A program made the position numbers and the translations under genes. Shown here one piece after another: positions 6,932 to 15,912 of a stretch of 59,133 nucleotides of DNA. A model generated the notes under the pieces. The model did no database searches and was not told the origin of the DNA. It saw only the letters and a program-made list of their open reading frames with translations. Within the stretch, counting starts at the first letter, position 1. Every line of letters starts with the position of its first letter. The stretch comes from Thauera terpenica 58Eu (GTDB lineage Bacteria > Pseudomonadota > Gammaproteobacteria > Burkholderiales > Rhodocyclaceae), in contig NZ_ATJV01000053.1 of assembly GCF_000443165.1 (NCBI RefSeq), forward strand, positions 1-59,133. Direction: 5' to 3'.

Positions 6932-9040
6932 ATGAACGCTACCGTCGCCAATCCCTTGCTCGACTTTTCGGGCATGCCGCGCTTTGCCGATATCAAGCCG
7001 GAACACGTCGAACCCGCCATCCGCGGCCTGATCGACGAGAACCGCGCCCTCATCGAACGCCTCACCGCCGAAACCGCCACGCCGACCTGGGACGACTTCG
7101 TCAGCCCGATGGATGAGGCCGGCGAACGCCTCGGTCGCGCCTGGGGCGTGGTCGGCCATCTGCACAGCGTGTTCGACGTGCCCGAATGGCGCGAGGCCTA
7201 CAACGCCATGCTGCCCGACATCTCGCGCTTCTTTGCCGAAGTGGGACAGAACCTGGCGCTGTTCGAGAAGTACAAGGCGCTGCACGACAGCGCGGAATTC
7301 GCCACCCTGTCGCCGGTGCGCCAGCGCATCCTCGAGCACGCCCTGCGCGACTTCCGCCTGTCCGGCGCCGAACTGGCCGACGAACTCAAGCCGCGCTTCC
7401 AGGCCATCCAGGAAGAACAATCGCAGCTCGCCGCCAAGTTCTCCGAGAACCTGCTCGACGCCACCAACGCCCACGCCGAGTGGGTCAGCGATGAGGCCGG
7501 GCTGGCCGGCATCCCTGAGGATGCGCGCGCAGCCGCACGCGAAGCGGCCCAAGCCGAGGCCAAGCCGGGCTGGAAGTTCACCCTGCAGATGCCGTCCTAC
7601 CTGCCGGTGCTGCAATACGCCGACGACCGCGAGCTGCGCGCACGCATGTACCGCGCCAACGCCACCCGCGCTTCCGAGCTCGGCAATCCGGAGCTCGACA
7701 ACGGCCCGCTGATCGGCCGCATCCTCGCCCTGCGTCATGAAGAGGCGCGCATGCTCGGCTACCGCAACTACGCCGAAGTGTCGCTGGTGCCCAAGATGGC
7801 CGACACGCCCGAGCAGGTGCTGGGCTTCCTGCACGATCTCGCCGCCAAGGCCAAGCCCTTTGCCGAGAAGGATCTGGAAGAGCTGCAGGCTTTCGCCAAG
7901 GCGGAGCTCGGCATCGACCGCCTCGAGCCCTGGGATCTGGGCTACGCCTCCGAAAAACTGCGCCAGGCGCGCTACGCCTACTCTGACCAGGAGGTGAAGC
8001 AGTACTTCCCCGAGCCCAAGGTGCTCGACGGCCTGTTCGGGGTGATCCGCGCACTGTACGGCGTTGACATCCTGCCCGACGAGGCGCCGAAGTGGGACCC
8101 GGACGTGCGCTTCTTTCGCATCGAGAAGGATGGTGAAAGGGGCAACGAACTCGTCGGCCACTTCTACCTCGACCTGCACGCGCGCAGCACCAAGCGCGGC
8201 GGCGCGTGGATGGATTCGGCCCGCAGCCGCCATCGCAACACCTGGGGCAGCGACAGCCCGGTGGCCTATCTGGTGTGCAACTTCCCCGGACCGGTGGGTG
8301 GCAAACCCGCCACCTTCACCCACGACGACGTGCTCACGCTGTTCCACGAGTGCGGCCACGGCCTGCATCACCTGCTCACCAAGGTGGATGAGCTCGCGGT
8401 CTCCGGCATCCACGGCGTGGAATGGGACGCGGTCGAGCTGCCCAGCCAGTTCATGGAAAACTTCTGCTGGGAATGGGACGTGCTGCAAGGCATGACCGCC
8501 CATGTCGACACCGGCGCGCCGCTGCCGCGTGCGCTGTACGACAAGATGATCGCCGCCAAGAACTTCCAGAGCGGCATGCAGACCGTGCGCCAGCTCGAGT
8601 TCTCGATGTTCGACCTGCGCCTGCACGGCGAGTTGGGCGCCAGCGCAGATGAAAGCGGGGATGCCGGCGCGGCGCCGGTGCCGATCGAACGCGTGATGGC
8701 CGTGCTCGACGAAGTGCGCAAGGAAGTGGCGGTGATGATTCCGCCCGCCTGGCACCGTTTCCCGCACAGCTTCGCGCACATCTTTGCCGGCGGCTACGCG
8801 GCGGGTTACTACAGCTACAAGTGGGCAGAAGTGCTGTCCGCCGACGCCTTCGAAGCTTTCGAAGAAGCCGGCGCCGGCCGCGGCAGCCTGCTCGACCCCG
8901 AAACCGGCGCGCGCTTCTGGCGCGAGATCCTCGCCGTCGGCGGCAGCCGCCCGGCACTGGAATCCTTCAAGGCCTTCCGCGGCCGCGAACCGAGGCCGGA
9001 CGCACTGCTGCGTCACAGCGGGATGGTGGCGCAGGAATGA
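6932..9040 (+). CDS. prlC: Oligopeptidase A (M3 zinc metallopeptidase)
   Basis: A 702-aa cytoplasmic peptidase that degrades short peptides, including cleaved signal peptides. The thimet-oligopeptidase catalytic motif is visible as TLFHECGHGLHH, giving the HExxH zinc site, with the third ligand expected in the VEWDAVELPSQFMENF segment. Length fits E. coli PrlC (about 680 aa). The ATG at 6932 follows an AAGAGAG Shine-Dalgarno. It stands alone, about 110 bp after purC and 70 bp before the fic-like gene. Confidence 0.95.
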   Translation: MNATVANPLLDFSGMPRFADIKPEHVEPAIRGLIDENRALIERLTAETATPTWDDFVSPMDEAGERLGRAWGVVGHLHSVFDVPEWREAYNAMLPDISRFFAEVGQNLALFEKYKALHDSAEFATLSPVRQRILEHALRDFRLSGAELADELKPRFQAIQEEQSQLAAKFSENLLDATNAHAEWVSDEAGLAGIPEDARAAAREAAQAEAKPGWKFTLQMPSYLPVLQYADDRELRARMYRANATRASELGNPELDNGPLIGRILALRHEEARMLGYRNYAEVSLVPKMADTPEQVLGFLHDLAAKAKPFAEKDLEELQAFAKAELGIDRLEPWDLGYASEKLRQARYAYSDQEVKQYFPEPKVLDGLFGVIRALYGVDILPDEAPKWDPDVRFFRIEKDGERGNELVGHFYLDLHARSTKRGGAWMDSARSRHRNTWGSDSPVAYLVCNFPGPVGGKPATFTHDDVLTLFHECGHGLHHLLTKVDELAVSGIHGVEWDAVELPSQFMENFCWEWDVLQGMTAHVDTGAPLPRALYDKMIAAKNFQSGMQTVRQLEFSMFDLRLHGELGASADESGDAGAAPVPIERVMAVLDEVRKEVAVMIPPAWHRFPHSFAHIFAGGYAAGYYSYKWAEVLSADAFEAFEEAGAGRGSLLDPETGARFWREILAVGGSRPALESFKAFRGREPRPDALLRHSGMVAQE

Positions 9041-9051
9041 AAATCAGTCTT

Positions 9052-9098
9052 TTGACAAAGCACAATAGTAGTGCAATCATTAAGCACGATATTAGTGC
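9052..9098 (+). promoter_or_regulatory. Promoter with two tandem palindromic operators for the Fic-family gene
   Basis: A perfect -35 TTGACA sits at 9052-9057. Two near-identical palindromes, GCACAATAGTAGTGC (9060-9074) and GCACGATATTAGTGC (9084-9098), both GCAC-N7-GTGC, lie 24 bp apart centre to centre. That places them on the same face of DNA over the spacer and start region. The -10 is weak (around 9075-9084). The arrangement suggests repression by the winged-helix N-terminus of the gene product itself or another dimeric repressor. Confidence 0.65.
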
Positions 9099-9110
9099 GA
9101 TGATGCTGAG

Positions 9111-10676
9111 ATGGCCACTCCCAACGAGAAGCTTGCCGCATCGCTGGAAGAGCTCAAGACGCTTCAATACAAAGGGCTGCGCGTCATTCGCAGCGCAGCC
9201 CTGTCGCGCACGCACCGCGAGCGTCTGAGCAGGGCGGGCTATCTGCAGGAGGTCATCAAAGGCTGGTATTTGCCCGCCCGACCGGAAGTATCCAGCGCCA
9301 GTCTCGAAGGCAGCACAGCCGCCTGGTTCGCCGGCATGCGCGACTTTGTCGCCGGCTACTGCGAGGACCGGTTCGGCGAAAGCTGGCACCTGAGCCCGGA
9401 CCAATCCCTGCTGCTGCGCTCCGGTGAGCGCAGCTTGCCACGGCAACTGCAGGTCTGGTCTAGCGCCGGTAATAACCAGTTGGTGTCCTTGCCCCACGCT
9501 TGCTCCTTGTTTATCTACCGGGCACCCGCACTGCTGCCCGCCGAACCGCATGCCGAAGATCAAGGCATCCGCCTCGTAACGCTGGCGGCTGCGCTCACGG
9601 CCGTGTCAGCAGCTTTCTTTATTCAGCAGCCACTGGCTGCGCGCGTGGCACTGGGGATGGTCGACGACACCGCAGAGCTGTTGCAACGCTTGCTCGACGG
9701 CTCCCACTCCGTCATCGCCGGACGGCTGGCGGCTGCGTTTCGGGCGGTAGGCCGTGCTGACTTCGCAAACAACATCACCCAAACCATGCGCAGTGCCGGC
9801 TACACGGTTCAGGAGGTTTCACCGTTCGACCTGCCACCGCTGCTGCTGCGTGCTGGCCAAGCCGTGTCACCCCACGTGCAACGCCTGCGCCTGAACTGGG
9901 CGGCGATGCGCGACGCTGTCATCGCCGCATTCCCGCCACCCAAGCCCCCACCGACCGACCCGATGCAAGCCCTCCGGGACATCGAGGAGCGCTACCTGGC
10001 GGACGCCTACCACTCGTTGTCGATCGAGGGTTACCACGTAAGCGCGGATCTGATCGAGAAAGTGCGCAACGGCGTCTGGGATTCGGAAGGCCCTGACCGC
10101 CAGCAGCGCGACGCCATGGCCGCCAAGGGCTATTTCGAGGCCTACAAGCTCGTGCGGGATTTCATCCTCAAAACGATGCGAGAACCAGCACAAGCGGTCG
10201 CGCCACAGAGTTTACGCGAGGCGATGAACACCTGGTATCTGGCGCTATTCAGCCCCAGCGTGCAAGCTGGCCTGCTCAAACCTTCGGATCTCGCCGGCTG
10301 GCGCAACAGCCAGGTGTTGATCCGCGGTGCGCTGCACGTGCCACCGGCCAAGGAAGCTGTGCGCGAAGCCATGCCCGTACTGTTCGAACTCATCGAAAGC
10401 GAGCCACACCCCGCTGCACGGGCCATTCTTGGGCACTTCCTGTTCGTCTTCATTCACCCTTACATGGATGGCAATGGTCGCCTGGCGCGTTTCTTGATGA
10501 ACGCAATGCTCGTCACCGGTGGCTATGTGTGGACCGTCATTCCAGTGCAGCAGCGACAGACCTATATGGAGGTGCTGGAGCAAGCCAGTTCCTACGGCGA
10601 GATCGAACCGTTCGCAAGATTTGTCGCCCAACTGACGCGTGATCAGCTCTCAAGCCCCCTGCCGCGACCAAGCTGA
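9111..10676 (+). CDS. Fic-family protein with N-terminal AbiEi-like winged helix
   Basis: A 521-aa protein. The Fic AMP-transferase core carries HPYMDGNGRLAR at about residues 448-459, matching HxFx(D/E)GNGRxxR with Tyr replacing Phe. The auto-inhibitory motif (S/T)xxxE(G/N) is present as SLSIEG near residue 305, so activity is probably self-restrained. Residues about 5-60 (YKGLRVIRSAALSRTHRERL, GYLQEVIKGWYL) resemble the winged helix of AbiEi-type antitoxins, suggesting DNA binding and autoregulation through the two operators just upstream. The target protein is unknown. It is a single-gene unit between prlC and xthA, so if toxic it is likely controlled in cis. Confidence 0.85.
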   Translation: MATPNEKLAASLEELKTLQYKGLRVIRSAALSRTHRERLSRAGYLQEVIKGWYLPARPEVSSASLEGSTAAWFAGMRDFVAGYCEDRFGESWHLSPDQSLLLRSGERSLPRQLQVWSSAGNNQLVSLPHACSLFIYRAPALLPAEPHAEDQGIRLVTLAAALTAVSAAFFIQQPLAARVALGMVDDTAELLQRLLDGSHSVIAGRLAAAFRAVGRADFANNITQTMRSAGYTVQEVSPFDLPPLLLRAGQAVSPHVQRLRLNWAAMRDAVIAAFPPPKPPPTDPMQALRDIEERYLADAYHSLSIEGYHVSADLIEKVRNGVWDSEGPDRQQRDAMAAKGYFEAYKLVRDFILKTMREPAQAVAPQSLREAMNTWYLALFSPSVQAGLLKPSDLAGWRNSQVLIRGALHVPPAKEAVREAMPVLFELIESEPHPAARAILGHFLFVFIHPYMDGNGRLARFLMNAMLVTGGYVWTVIPVQQRQTYMEVLEQASSYGEIEPFARFVAQLTRDQLSSPLPRPS

Positions 10677-10767
10677 TTCAGATCGGCATGATTCACTCAC
10701 CTGCCCCAGCACTTGCACGCTCTACACGCTGAAGAATTTCCCAATAATCCCAATAGGTTAAAAACCA

Positions 10768-11541
10768 ATGAAACTTGTCACCTGGAACGTCAACTCGCTC
10801 AAGGTCCGCCTGCCCCAGGTCCTCGACTGGCTCGCCGCGCACAAGCCGGACGCGCTCTGCCTGCAGGAGCTCAAGCTCGAGGACAAGGTCTTTCCGCGCG
10901 CGGAGATCGAAGCGGCGGGCTACCACGCCGTCTTCATCGGCCAGAAGACCTATAACGGCGTCGCCATCCTCAGCCCGCAGCCGATCGACGAAGCCACGGT
11001 GGTGCGCAACATCCCCGGCTTCGAGGACGAGCAAAAGCGCCTCATTGCGGCGACGATCGACGGCGTGCGCGTGGTGTGCGGCTACTTCCCCAACGGCCAG
11101 GCGGTGGGCTCGGACAAGTTCGAATACAAGCTGAAGTGGCTTGCCGCGCTCACCGACTGGCTGGCCACGGAGCTGAAGACGCACGAGCGCCTGGTGCTGG
11201 CGGGCGACTTCAACATCGCGCCCGAAGACCGCGACGCCCACCCCGACTGGAAGGACGAGATCCACGTCTCCGAGCCCGAGCGCGCCGCCTTCCGCGCGCT
11301 GCAGGACCTCGGCCTGATCGATAGCTTTCGCCTGTTCGAGCAGCCCGAGCGGGTGTTTTCGTGGTGGGACTACCGCATGCTGGCCTTCCGGCGCAATTTC
11401 GGCCTGCGCATCGATCACCTGCTGGTGTCGCCCGCGCTGCGCGAAGCCTGTCGCAGTTGCACGGTGGACAAGGAACCGCGCCGGCTGGAACGGCCGTCTG
11501 ACCACGCGCCGGTAGTGCTGGAACTGGATATGGGGGCGTGA
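10768..11541 (+). CDS. xthA: Exodeoxyribonuclease III (AP endonuclease)
   Basis: A 257-aa EEP-fold nuclease that removes abasic-site and 3'-blocked ends in base-excision repair. Motifs: [22 protein letters not shown] (metal-binding Glu), [15 protein letters not shown] (Asp/Asn), and the C-terminal [12 protein letters not shown] with the catalytic His. Length and motifs match ExoIII/XthA. No obvious operon partner; the Crp/Fnr gene begins 13 bp downstream and could be co-transcribed. Confidence 0.95.
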   Translation: MKLVTWNVNSLKVRLPQVLDWLAAHKPDALCLQELKLEDKVFPRAEIEAAGYHAVFIGQKTYNGVAILSPQPIDEATVVRNIPGFEDEQKRLIAATIDGVRVVCGYFPNGQAVGSDKFEYKLKWLAALTDWLATELKTHERLVLAGDFNIAPEDRDAHPDWKDEIHVSEPERAAFRALQDLGLIDSFRLFEQPERVFSWWDYRMLAFRRNFGLRIDHLLVSPALREACRSCTVDKEPRRLERPSDHAPVVLELDMGA

Positions 11542-11554
11542 CGGCCATCGCCGA

Positions 11555-12283
11555 ATGACTGACAATGGACCGATGACAACGCACCCAGACTCCCCCAGCA
11601 CGCCCAGCACCCCGAGCACCGACAGCGAACGCCTGGAGGATTGCTACCCGGTGCTGGCCGCGCTTTCCGCCCCCGCACGCGAGCGTCTGCTGCGCGCGGC
11701 GCAGTGGATGCGCGTGCCGTCCGGGGCGATGCTGTTCGACGACCTGCAAAGCTGCGAGGGCTTTCCCTTCGTCATCGAGGGCTCGGTGCGCGTCAGCAAG
11801 TGCGCGCCGAGCGGGCGCGAGCTGCCGCTGTACCGCGTTGGCCCGGGCGAGACCTGCATCATTTCCTCGTCCTGCCTGCTGGGCCATGAGGACTACAACG
11901 CGCGCGGCGTCACCGAAGCTGACACCTTGCTGATGATGCTGCCCAAGCCGGTGTTCGATGAAATGCTGGGCGAGCGCCCCTTCCGCGAATTCATCTTTCA
12001 TCTGTTTGCCGAGCGCATTGCCGACCTCATGCAGCTCATCGAGGAGGTGGCCTTCCGCAAACTCGATCAGCGCCTCGCGACCTTGCTGCTGGGCAAGGGC
12101 CGCCTGCTGCACGTGACCCACCAGCAGCTTGCCGATGAGCTCGGCAGCGTGCGCGAGATCGTCAGCCGCCTGCTCAAGAATCTGGCCGATCAGGGGCTGG
12201 TGCGCCTGGCGCGCGAGCAGGTGGAGATCCTCGACCCGGCAGGACTGCGCAAGCTGTCAGCAGAGGGCTCGAGCAAGCCCTGA
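11555..12283 (+). CDS. Crp/Fnr-family transcriptional regulator
   Basis: A 242-aa regulator with a cupin-type effector domain (about 35-150), dimer helix (about 150-175) and winged helix at about 185-225. The recognition helix reads VREIVSRLLK, with the E..SR arrangement of FNR-type proteins. The effector pocket lacks the cAMP-binding signature of CRP. Cysteines occur in CIISSSC and one further upstream, but not the four-Cys cluster of FNR, so the signal is unknown; redox or a sulfur species is possible. ATG 11573 is an alternative start. The palindrome and DUF2892 gene just downstream are likely targets. Confidence 0.85.
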   Translation: MTDNGPMTTHPDSPSTPSTPSTDSERLEDCYPVLAALSAPARERLLRAAQWMRVPSGAMLFDDLQSCEGFPFVIEGSVRVSKCAPSGRELPLYRVGPGETCIISSSCLLGHEDYNARGVTEADTLLMMLPKPVFDEMLGERPFREFIFHLFAERIADLMQLIEEVAFRKLDQRLATLLLGKGRLLHVTHQQLADELGSVREIVSRLLKNLADQGLVRLAREQVEILDPAGLRKLSAEGSSKP

Positions 12284-12304
12284 GCGCACGCTCTTGACGG
12301 GCTA

Positions 12305-12320
12305 TGTAACCATGGTTACA
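12305..12320. promoter_or_regulatory. Perfect 16-bp palindrome, candidate Crp/Fnr-type operator
   Basis: TGTAACCATGGTTACA is its own reverse complement and has the GTA-N8-TAC form known for some Crp/Fnr-family sites. It lies in the 113-bp gap between the regulator and the DUF2892 gene, about 77 bp before the latter's start. A looser GTTACTTGTTACC follows at about 12370. Confidence 0.6.
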
Positions 12321-12396
12321 GACGCAGGACATGCCGACGTGATCCAATCACCTCACTGTCCCGTTTCTGTTACTTGTTACCTGTTAGGAGAACCCC

Positions 12397-12588
12397 ATGA
12401 AGACAAACGTTGGCGGCATCGACAAGATTTTGCGCATCCTGGTCGGCCTCGGTCTGATCGCCTGGGCGCTGATGGGTGGTCCGGTTTGGGCGTGGATCGG
12501 CATTCTGCCGCTACTCACCGGCGCCATGGGCTGGTGCCCGGCCTACACGCTGCTGGGCATGAACACCTGCCCGCTGAAGAAGAAGTAA
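12397..12588 (+). CDS. DUF2892 small membrane protein
   Basis: A 63-aa protein beginning MKTNVGGIDKILRIL, with two hydrophobic segments (about 8-28 and 30-48) around the GWCPAYTLLGMNTCPL motif. This is the DUF2892 module also found as the membrane part of YgaP-type rhodaneses, where it is linked to sulfur handling; function is not settled. GGAG precedes the ATG. The paired cysteines in CPAY and TCPL are conserved features of the family. It is followed by a strong terminator and likely regulated by the upstream Crp/Fnr protein. Confidence 0.85.
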   Translation: MKTNVGGIDKILRILVGLGLIAWALMGGPVWAWIGILPLLTGAMGWCPAYTLLGMNTCPLKKK

Positions 12589-12605
12589 GTCCCCGCAGCA
12601 CCAAG

Positions 12606-12633
12606 AAAAAGCCGGCTCAGAGCCGGCTTTTTT
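12606..12633. terminator. Bidirectional rho-independent terminator
   Basis: AAAAAGCCGGCTC, a two-base loop, then the complementary arm ending in TTTTTT. The A-run on one side and T-run on the other allow it to stop both the DUF2892 transcript and the oppositely oriented rsmA operon. Confidence 0.9.
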
Positions 12634-12665
12634 GCTTTGGTTTTCAGGCTGTAGCGCATGCCCGA

Positions 12666-13499
12666 TCAATTCTGCGCGCGCGCGCTGCAATGGTTGGCGA
12701 TGGCGACAAACTGCTCGAGCGACAGCCTTTCACCACGCAGGCCAGCATCGATGCCCAGCGCCTCGAAGTCGCTGTCGGTCATGAAGCTGCGCAGGGTGTT
12801 CTTCAAGGTCTTGCGGCGCTGACCGAAGGCGGCGGTGACGATCTGCCCGAACAGCACCGAGTCCTTCGCCCCCAGCTGGTCCTTGGGCAAGGGGGCCATG
12901 CGCACGATGCTGGACATGACCTTGGGCGCCGGTCGAAAGGCACCGGGCGGCACATCAAACATCCGCCCCATGCGAAAGCGGTACTGCAGCATCACCGACA
13001 GGCGGCCGTATTCCTCGGTGCCGGGCTCGGCCACCATGCGCATCACCACCTCTTTCTGCAGCATGAAGGTCATGTCCTTCACCTGGTCGGCGAAGTCGGC
13101 GAGATGAAAAAGGATGGGCGTGGAGATGTTGTAGGGCAGATTGCCGACGATGCGCAGCGCGGGCTCGCGGTCTGCACTCGGGCTGCCATCCGGCATTGCC
13201 GTCAGGCTGGAAAAATCGAACTTCAGCGCGTCGCCCGCGTGCACCGTGATCTGCTCCGGCGTGTAGCGTTCATGCAGGCGGGCGATCAGGTCGCGATCGA
13301 TCTCGACCACATGCAGATGCCCGAGGCGCTCGATCAGGGGCGCGGTCATCGCGCCCAGGCCAGGGCCGATCTCGACCAGCAGTTCGCCCGGCTGGGGGCG
13401 GATGGCGTCGACAATCTTGCGGATGATGTTGGGGTCGGACAGGAAGTTCTGACCAAAGCGCTTGCGTGCGCGGTGGCCGTCGGTCTCGCGGTCTTGCAT
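12666..13499 (-). CDS. rsmA: 16S rRNA dimethyladenosine transferase
   Basis: A 277-aa SAM-dependent methyltransferase that dimethylates two adjacent adenines near the 3' end of 16S rRNA. Motifs: KRFGQNFLSD at the N-terminus, VEIGPGLGAMT (SAM binding), VEIDRDL and NLPYNIS (target-adenine motif IV). The ATG has AAGGATT upstream. It is the last gene of the lptD-surA-pdxA-rsmA unit, the same order as in many proteobacteria. Confidence 0.96.
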   Translation of the reverse strand: MQDRETDGHRARKRFGQNFLSDPNIIRKIVDAIRPQPGELLVEIGPGLGAMTAPLIERLGHLHVVEIDRDLIARLHERYTPEQITVHAGDALKFDFSSLTAMPDGSPSADREPALRIVGNLPYNISTPILFHLADFADQVKDMTFMLQKEVVMRMVAEPGTEEYGRLSVMLQYRFRMGRMFDVPPGAFRPAPKVMSSIVRMAPLPKDQLGAKDSVLFGQIVTAAFGQRRKTLKNTLRSFMTDSDFEALGIDAGLRGERLSLEQFVAIANHCSARAQN

Positions 13500-13536
13500 G
13501 GGAATCCTTGTTGCCGTGCGCGCTTACAGCGCTGTG

Positions 13537-14568
13537 TTACGACGCTGAGGTGGTGGCATGGGCGGCGCGTGCGATCACCATCATCGCCGCCAGATCGATT
13601 GCAGCGAACAGGCTGCCGGGGTCGGCGCGACCGCTGCCGGCAAGCTCGAGCGCGGTGCCATGGTCGACTGAAGTACGGATGATGGGCAGACCCAGCGTGA
13701 CGTTCACGCCGCCACCGAAGCTGGCGTGCTTGAGTACCGGCAGACCCTGGTCGTGATACATCGCCAGCGCCACATCACCCTTTTCCAGGGTATGGGGCAC
13801 GAACAAGGTGTCGGCCGGCAAGGGGCCGATGAGCTGCATGCCCTCGCCGCGCAGGCGTTCGAGCACCGGTTCGATGACCTCGATCTCCTCGCGCCCCATG
13901 TGCCCGCCTTCGCCGGCGTGCGGGTTGAGCCCCGCCACCAGGATGCGCGGCTGGGCAATGCCGAAGTCGGTGATGAGCGCCGCATGAACGATGCGCAGGG
14001 TCTCTTCCAGCGCCTGCGGCGTGATCGCCGCCGGCACCTGGGACAGCGGCAGGTGGGTGGTGACGAGCGCGACCCGCAAGCCGCCACCGACCAGCATCAT
14101 CACCACACGTGGGGTCGCGGTGTGCTCGGCGAGGTATTCGGTGTGACCGCTGAAAGGCATGGCAGCGGCCGCACCCAGGCTTTCGCAGATCACCCCTTTG
14201 TGCACTGGCGCGGTGACCATGGCGGCAAACTCGCCGCGCTTGCAGCCGGCGATCGCACGGTCGAGCAGGTCGAGCACGTAACGGCCATTTGCTGCATCGA
14301 GCACGCCTGGCCGCGACGGTGTGGCCAGAGGCAGGTGCAGCACTTCAAGTACGCCGGAGCCGGGCTCGGCGTGCGCGTTCCAGGGCTCGAACCGTGTCGT
14401 AAAACCCGCGCGCGCGCCACGTTCACGCAGCAGATCGATGTCGCCCAGGACGACGGGGCGCAGCGGCCAGTCACGCTCCGCCAGGCGGGCGCACAACTCC
14501 GGCCCGATGCCGGCGGGCTCGCCGCTGGTGATGGCAAGGGCCGGCTTCGGCCTCTTGTCAGCGCTCAC
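13537..14568 (-). CDS. pdxA: 4-hydroxythreonine-4-phosphate dehydrogenase
   Basis: A 343-aa NAD(P)-dependent enzyme of pyridoxal phosphate synthesis. Visible family blocks: LAITSGEPAGIGPEL near the N-terminus, PFSGHTEYLAEHT, LNPHAGEGGHMGREE and AMYHDQGLPVLKH, the latter two including metal-binding histidines. The GTG start overlaps the surA stop by 3-4 bp (GTGA), so translation is probably coupled. Confidence 0.95.
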   Translation of the reverse strand: MSADKRPKPALAITSGEPAGIGPELCARLAERDWPLRPVVLGDIDLLRERGARAGFTTRFEPWNAHAEPGSGVLEVLHLPLATPSRPGVLDAANGRYVLDLLDRAIAGCKRGEFAAMVTAPVHKGVICESLGAAAAMPFSGHTEYLAEHTATPRVVMMLVGGGLRVALVTTHLPLSQVPAAITPQALEETLRIVHAALITDFGIAQPRILVAGLNPHAGEGGHMGREEIEVIEPVLERLRGEGMQLIGPLPADTLFVPHTLEKGDVALAMYHDQGLPVLKHASFGGGVNVTLGLPIIRTSVDHGTALELAGSGRADPGSLFAAIDLAAMMVIARAAHATTSAS

Positions 14569-15881
14569 TCGCGCTCCAGGCGCACATCAACATAGGTGCT
14601 GTCACGCAACTGGCGCAGCCAGTCGTCGTAGGCCTCGTCGCCCTTACGCTCGCGCAGTGCTGCGCGAGCAGCGTTGCGCTTGCGCTCGTCGGTGACGTCC
14701 TGCAAGCGACGCTGCACCACCTGGATGAGGTGCCAGCCGAAAGGCGACTGCACCGGCGGACTGATCTCGCCCGGCTGCAGTGCGTTCATCGCGCGCTCGA
14801 ACTCGGGCACCGTGTCGCCCGCGCTCAACCAGCCCAGGTCACCGCCCTTGGCCGCCGACAGGTCGGACGAGTTGGCCTTGGCCAGCTCAGCGAAGTCGCC
14901 GCCATTGACGATGCGCTCGCGAATCCCGCGCAAGCGCGCCTCTACATCGGCATCACTCAGCACTTCCGAGGTCTTGATCAGGATGTGGCGGGCATGGGTC
15001 TGTTCGAGCTTCTGCACCGCGGCATCGCCGCCGCCGCGTCGATCCACCAGTCGCACGATATGCAGGCCGGAGGCGCTGCGCAGCACCGGCGAAGTCTCGC
15101 CCGGCCGCATGTTGCGCACGGCTTCGGCAAACAGCGCCGGCAGACGGTCGAGCGGCCGCCAGCCCAGGCTGCCCCCTGACAGACCATCGGGAGCGTCCGA
15201 CACCTCAGCCGCCACGCGGGCAAAATCTTCACCCGAGCGCAGGCGAACCATCACGCGCTCGGCGCGCGCACGCAGGGCCTCGATCTGTTGCGGTGATGCA
15301 CTTTCCGGGGCGCCCAGCAGGATGTGTGCGACCTCGAACTCCTGGCCGGAAAAGGCATCCGGGTTGTTGGCGAGAAAGTTGTCGATCTCGGCATCGGAGA
15401 CGACAACCTTGCTATCCACCTCGCGCTCGCGCAGGCGGGTCAGCAGGATCTCGGTGCGAATCTCGTCGCGGAAGCGCGTCCACGACACGCCGTCCCTGTC
15501 CAGCGTGGCGCGCAGCTGATCCATGCTGAGTTTGTTGTTGGCGGCGATGCGGTCGATGGCGCGCTCGAGCGTGGCGTCGTCCACCCGCAGCGAGGTCTCG
15601 CGCGCGAGCTGGAGCTGGGCACGCTCGACGATGAGACGTTCGAGCAGCTGGCGTTCGAGCACCTCGGTCGGCGGCAATTCGACGTTCTGGCGCTGCAACT
15701 GGCGTACCGTCTGATCGACACGGGCACGCAGCTGCAAGGAGGTAATGACTTCGTCGTTGACCACCGCAACGATGCGATCGACCTCGACGGATCTGGACGC
15801 CGCATGCGCGGGCAGGCTGAGCGCAGCACAGGCGAGGCCGGCTGCCAGCAGAAGACGGGTACGGGACAGGGAGCGGTTCAT
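14565..15881 (-). CDS. surA: Periplasmic chaperone / peptidyl-prolyl isomerase SurA
   Basis: A 438-aa secreted chaperone that escorts outer-membrane proteins to the BAM complex. The signal peptide is at residues 1-27 (RTRLLLAAGLACAALSLPAHA), followed by the chaperone domain starting VDRIVAVVNDEVIT. Two parvulin domains are visible, each with HILL/HILI at the start and a GGSLGW/GGDLGW at the end. The frame is open to 15962, inside lptD, but the signal peptide fixes the start at 15881, 31 bp after the lptD stop. Confidence 0.95.
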   Translation of the reverse strand: MNRSLSRTRLLLAAGLACAALSLPAHAASRSVEVDRIVAVVNDEVITSLQLRARVDQTVRQLQRQNVELPPTEVLERQLLERLIVERAQLQLARETSLRVDDATLERAIDRIAANNKLSMDQLRATLDRDGVSWTRFRDEIRTEILLTRLREREVDSKVVVSDAEIDNFLANNPDAFSGQEFEVAHILLGAPESASPQQIEALRARAERVMVRLRSGEDFARVAAEVSDAPDGLSGGSLGWRPLDRLPALFAEAVRNMRPGETSPVLRSASGLHIVRLVDRRGGGDAAVQKLEQTHARHILIKTSEVLSDADVEARLRGIRERIVNGGDFAELAKANSSDLSAAKGGDLGWLSAGDTVPEFERAMNALQPGEISPPVQSPFGWHLIQVVQRRLQDVTDERKRNAARAALRERKGDEAYDDWLRQLRDSTYVDVRLERE

Positions 15882-15912
15882 GGTATCCAGGGGTGATGAG
15901 GCTCGGACGCAG

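Noticed and set aside
6905-9016. 703-aa open frame antisense to prlC
   Set aside because: It mirrors the codon pattern of prlC in GC-rich DNA, has no motifs and no start signal; prlC on the plus strand is certain.
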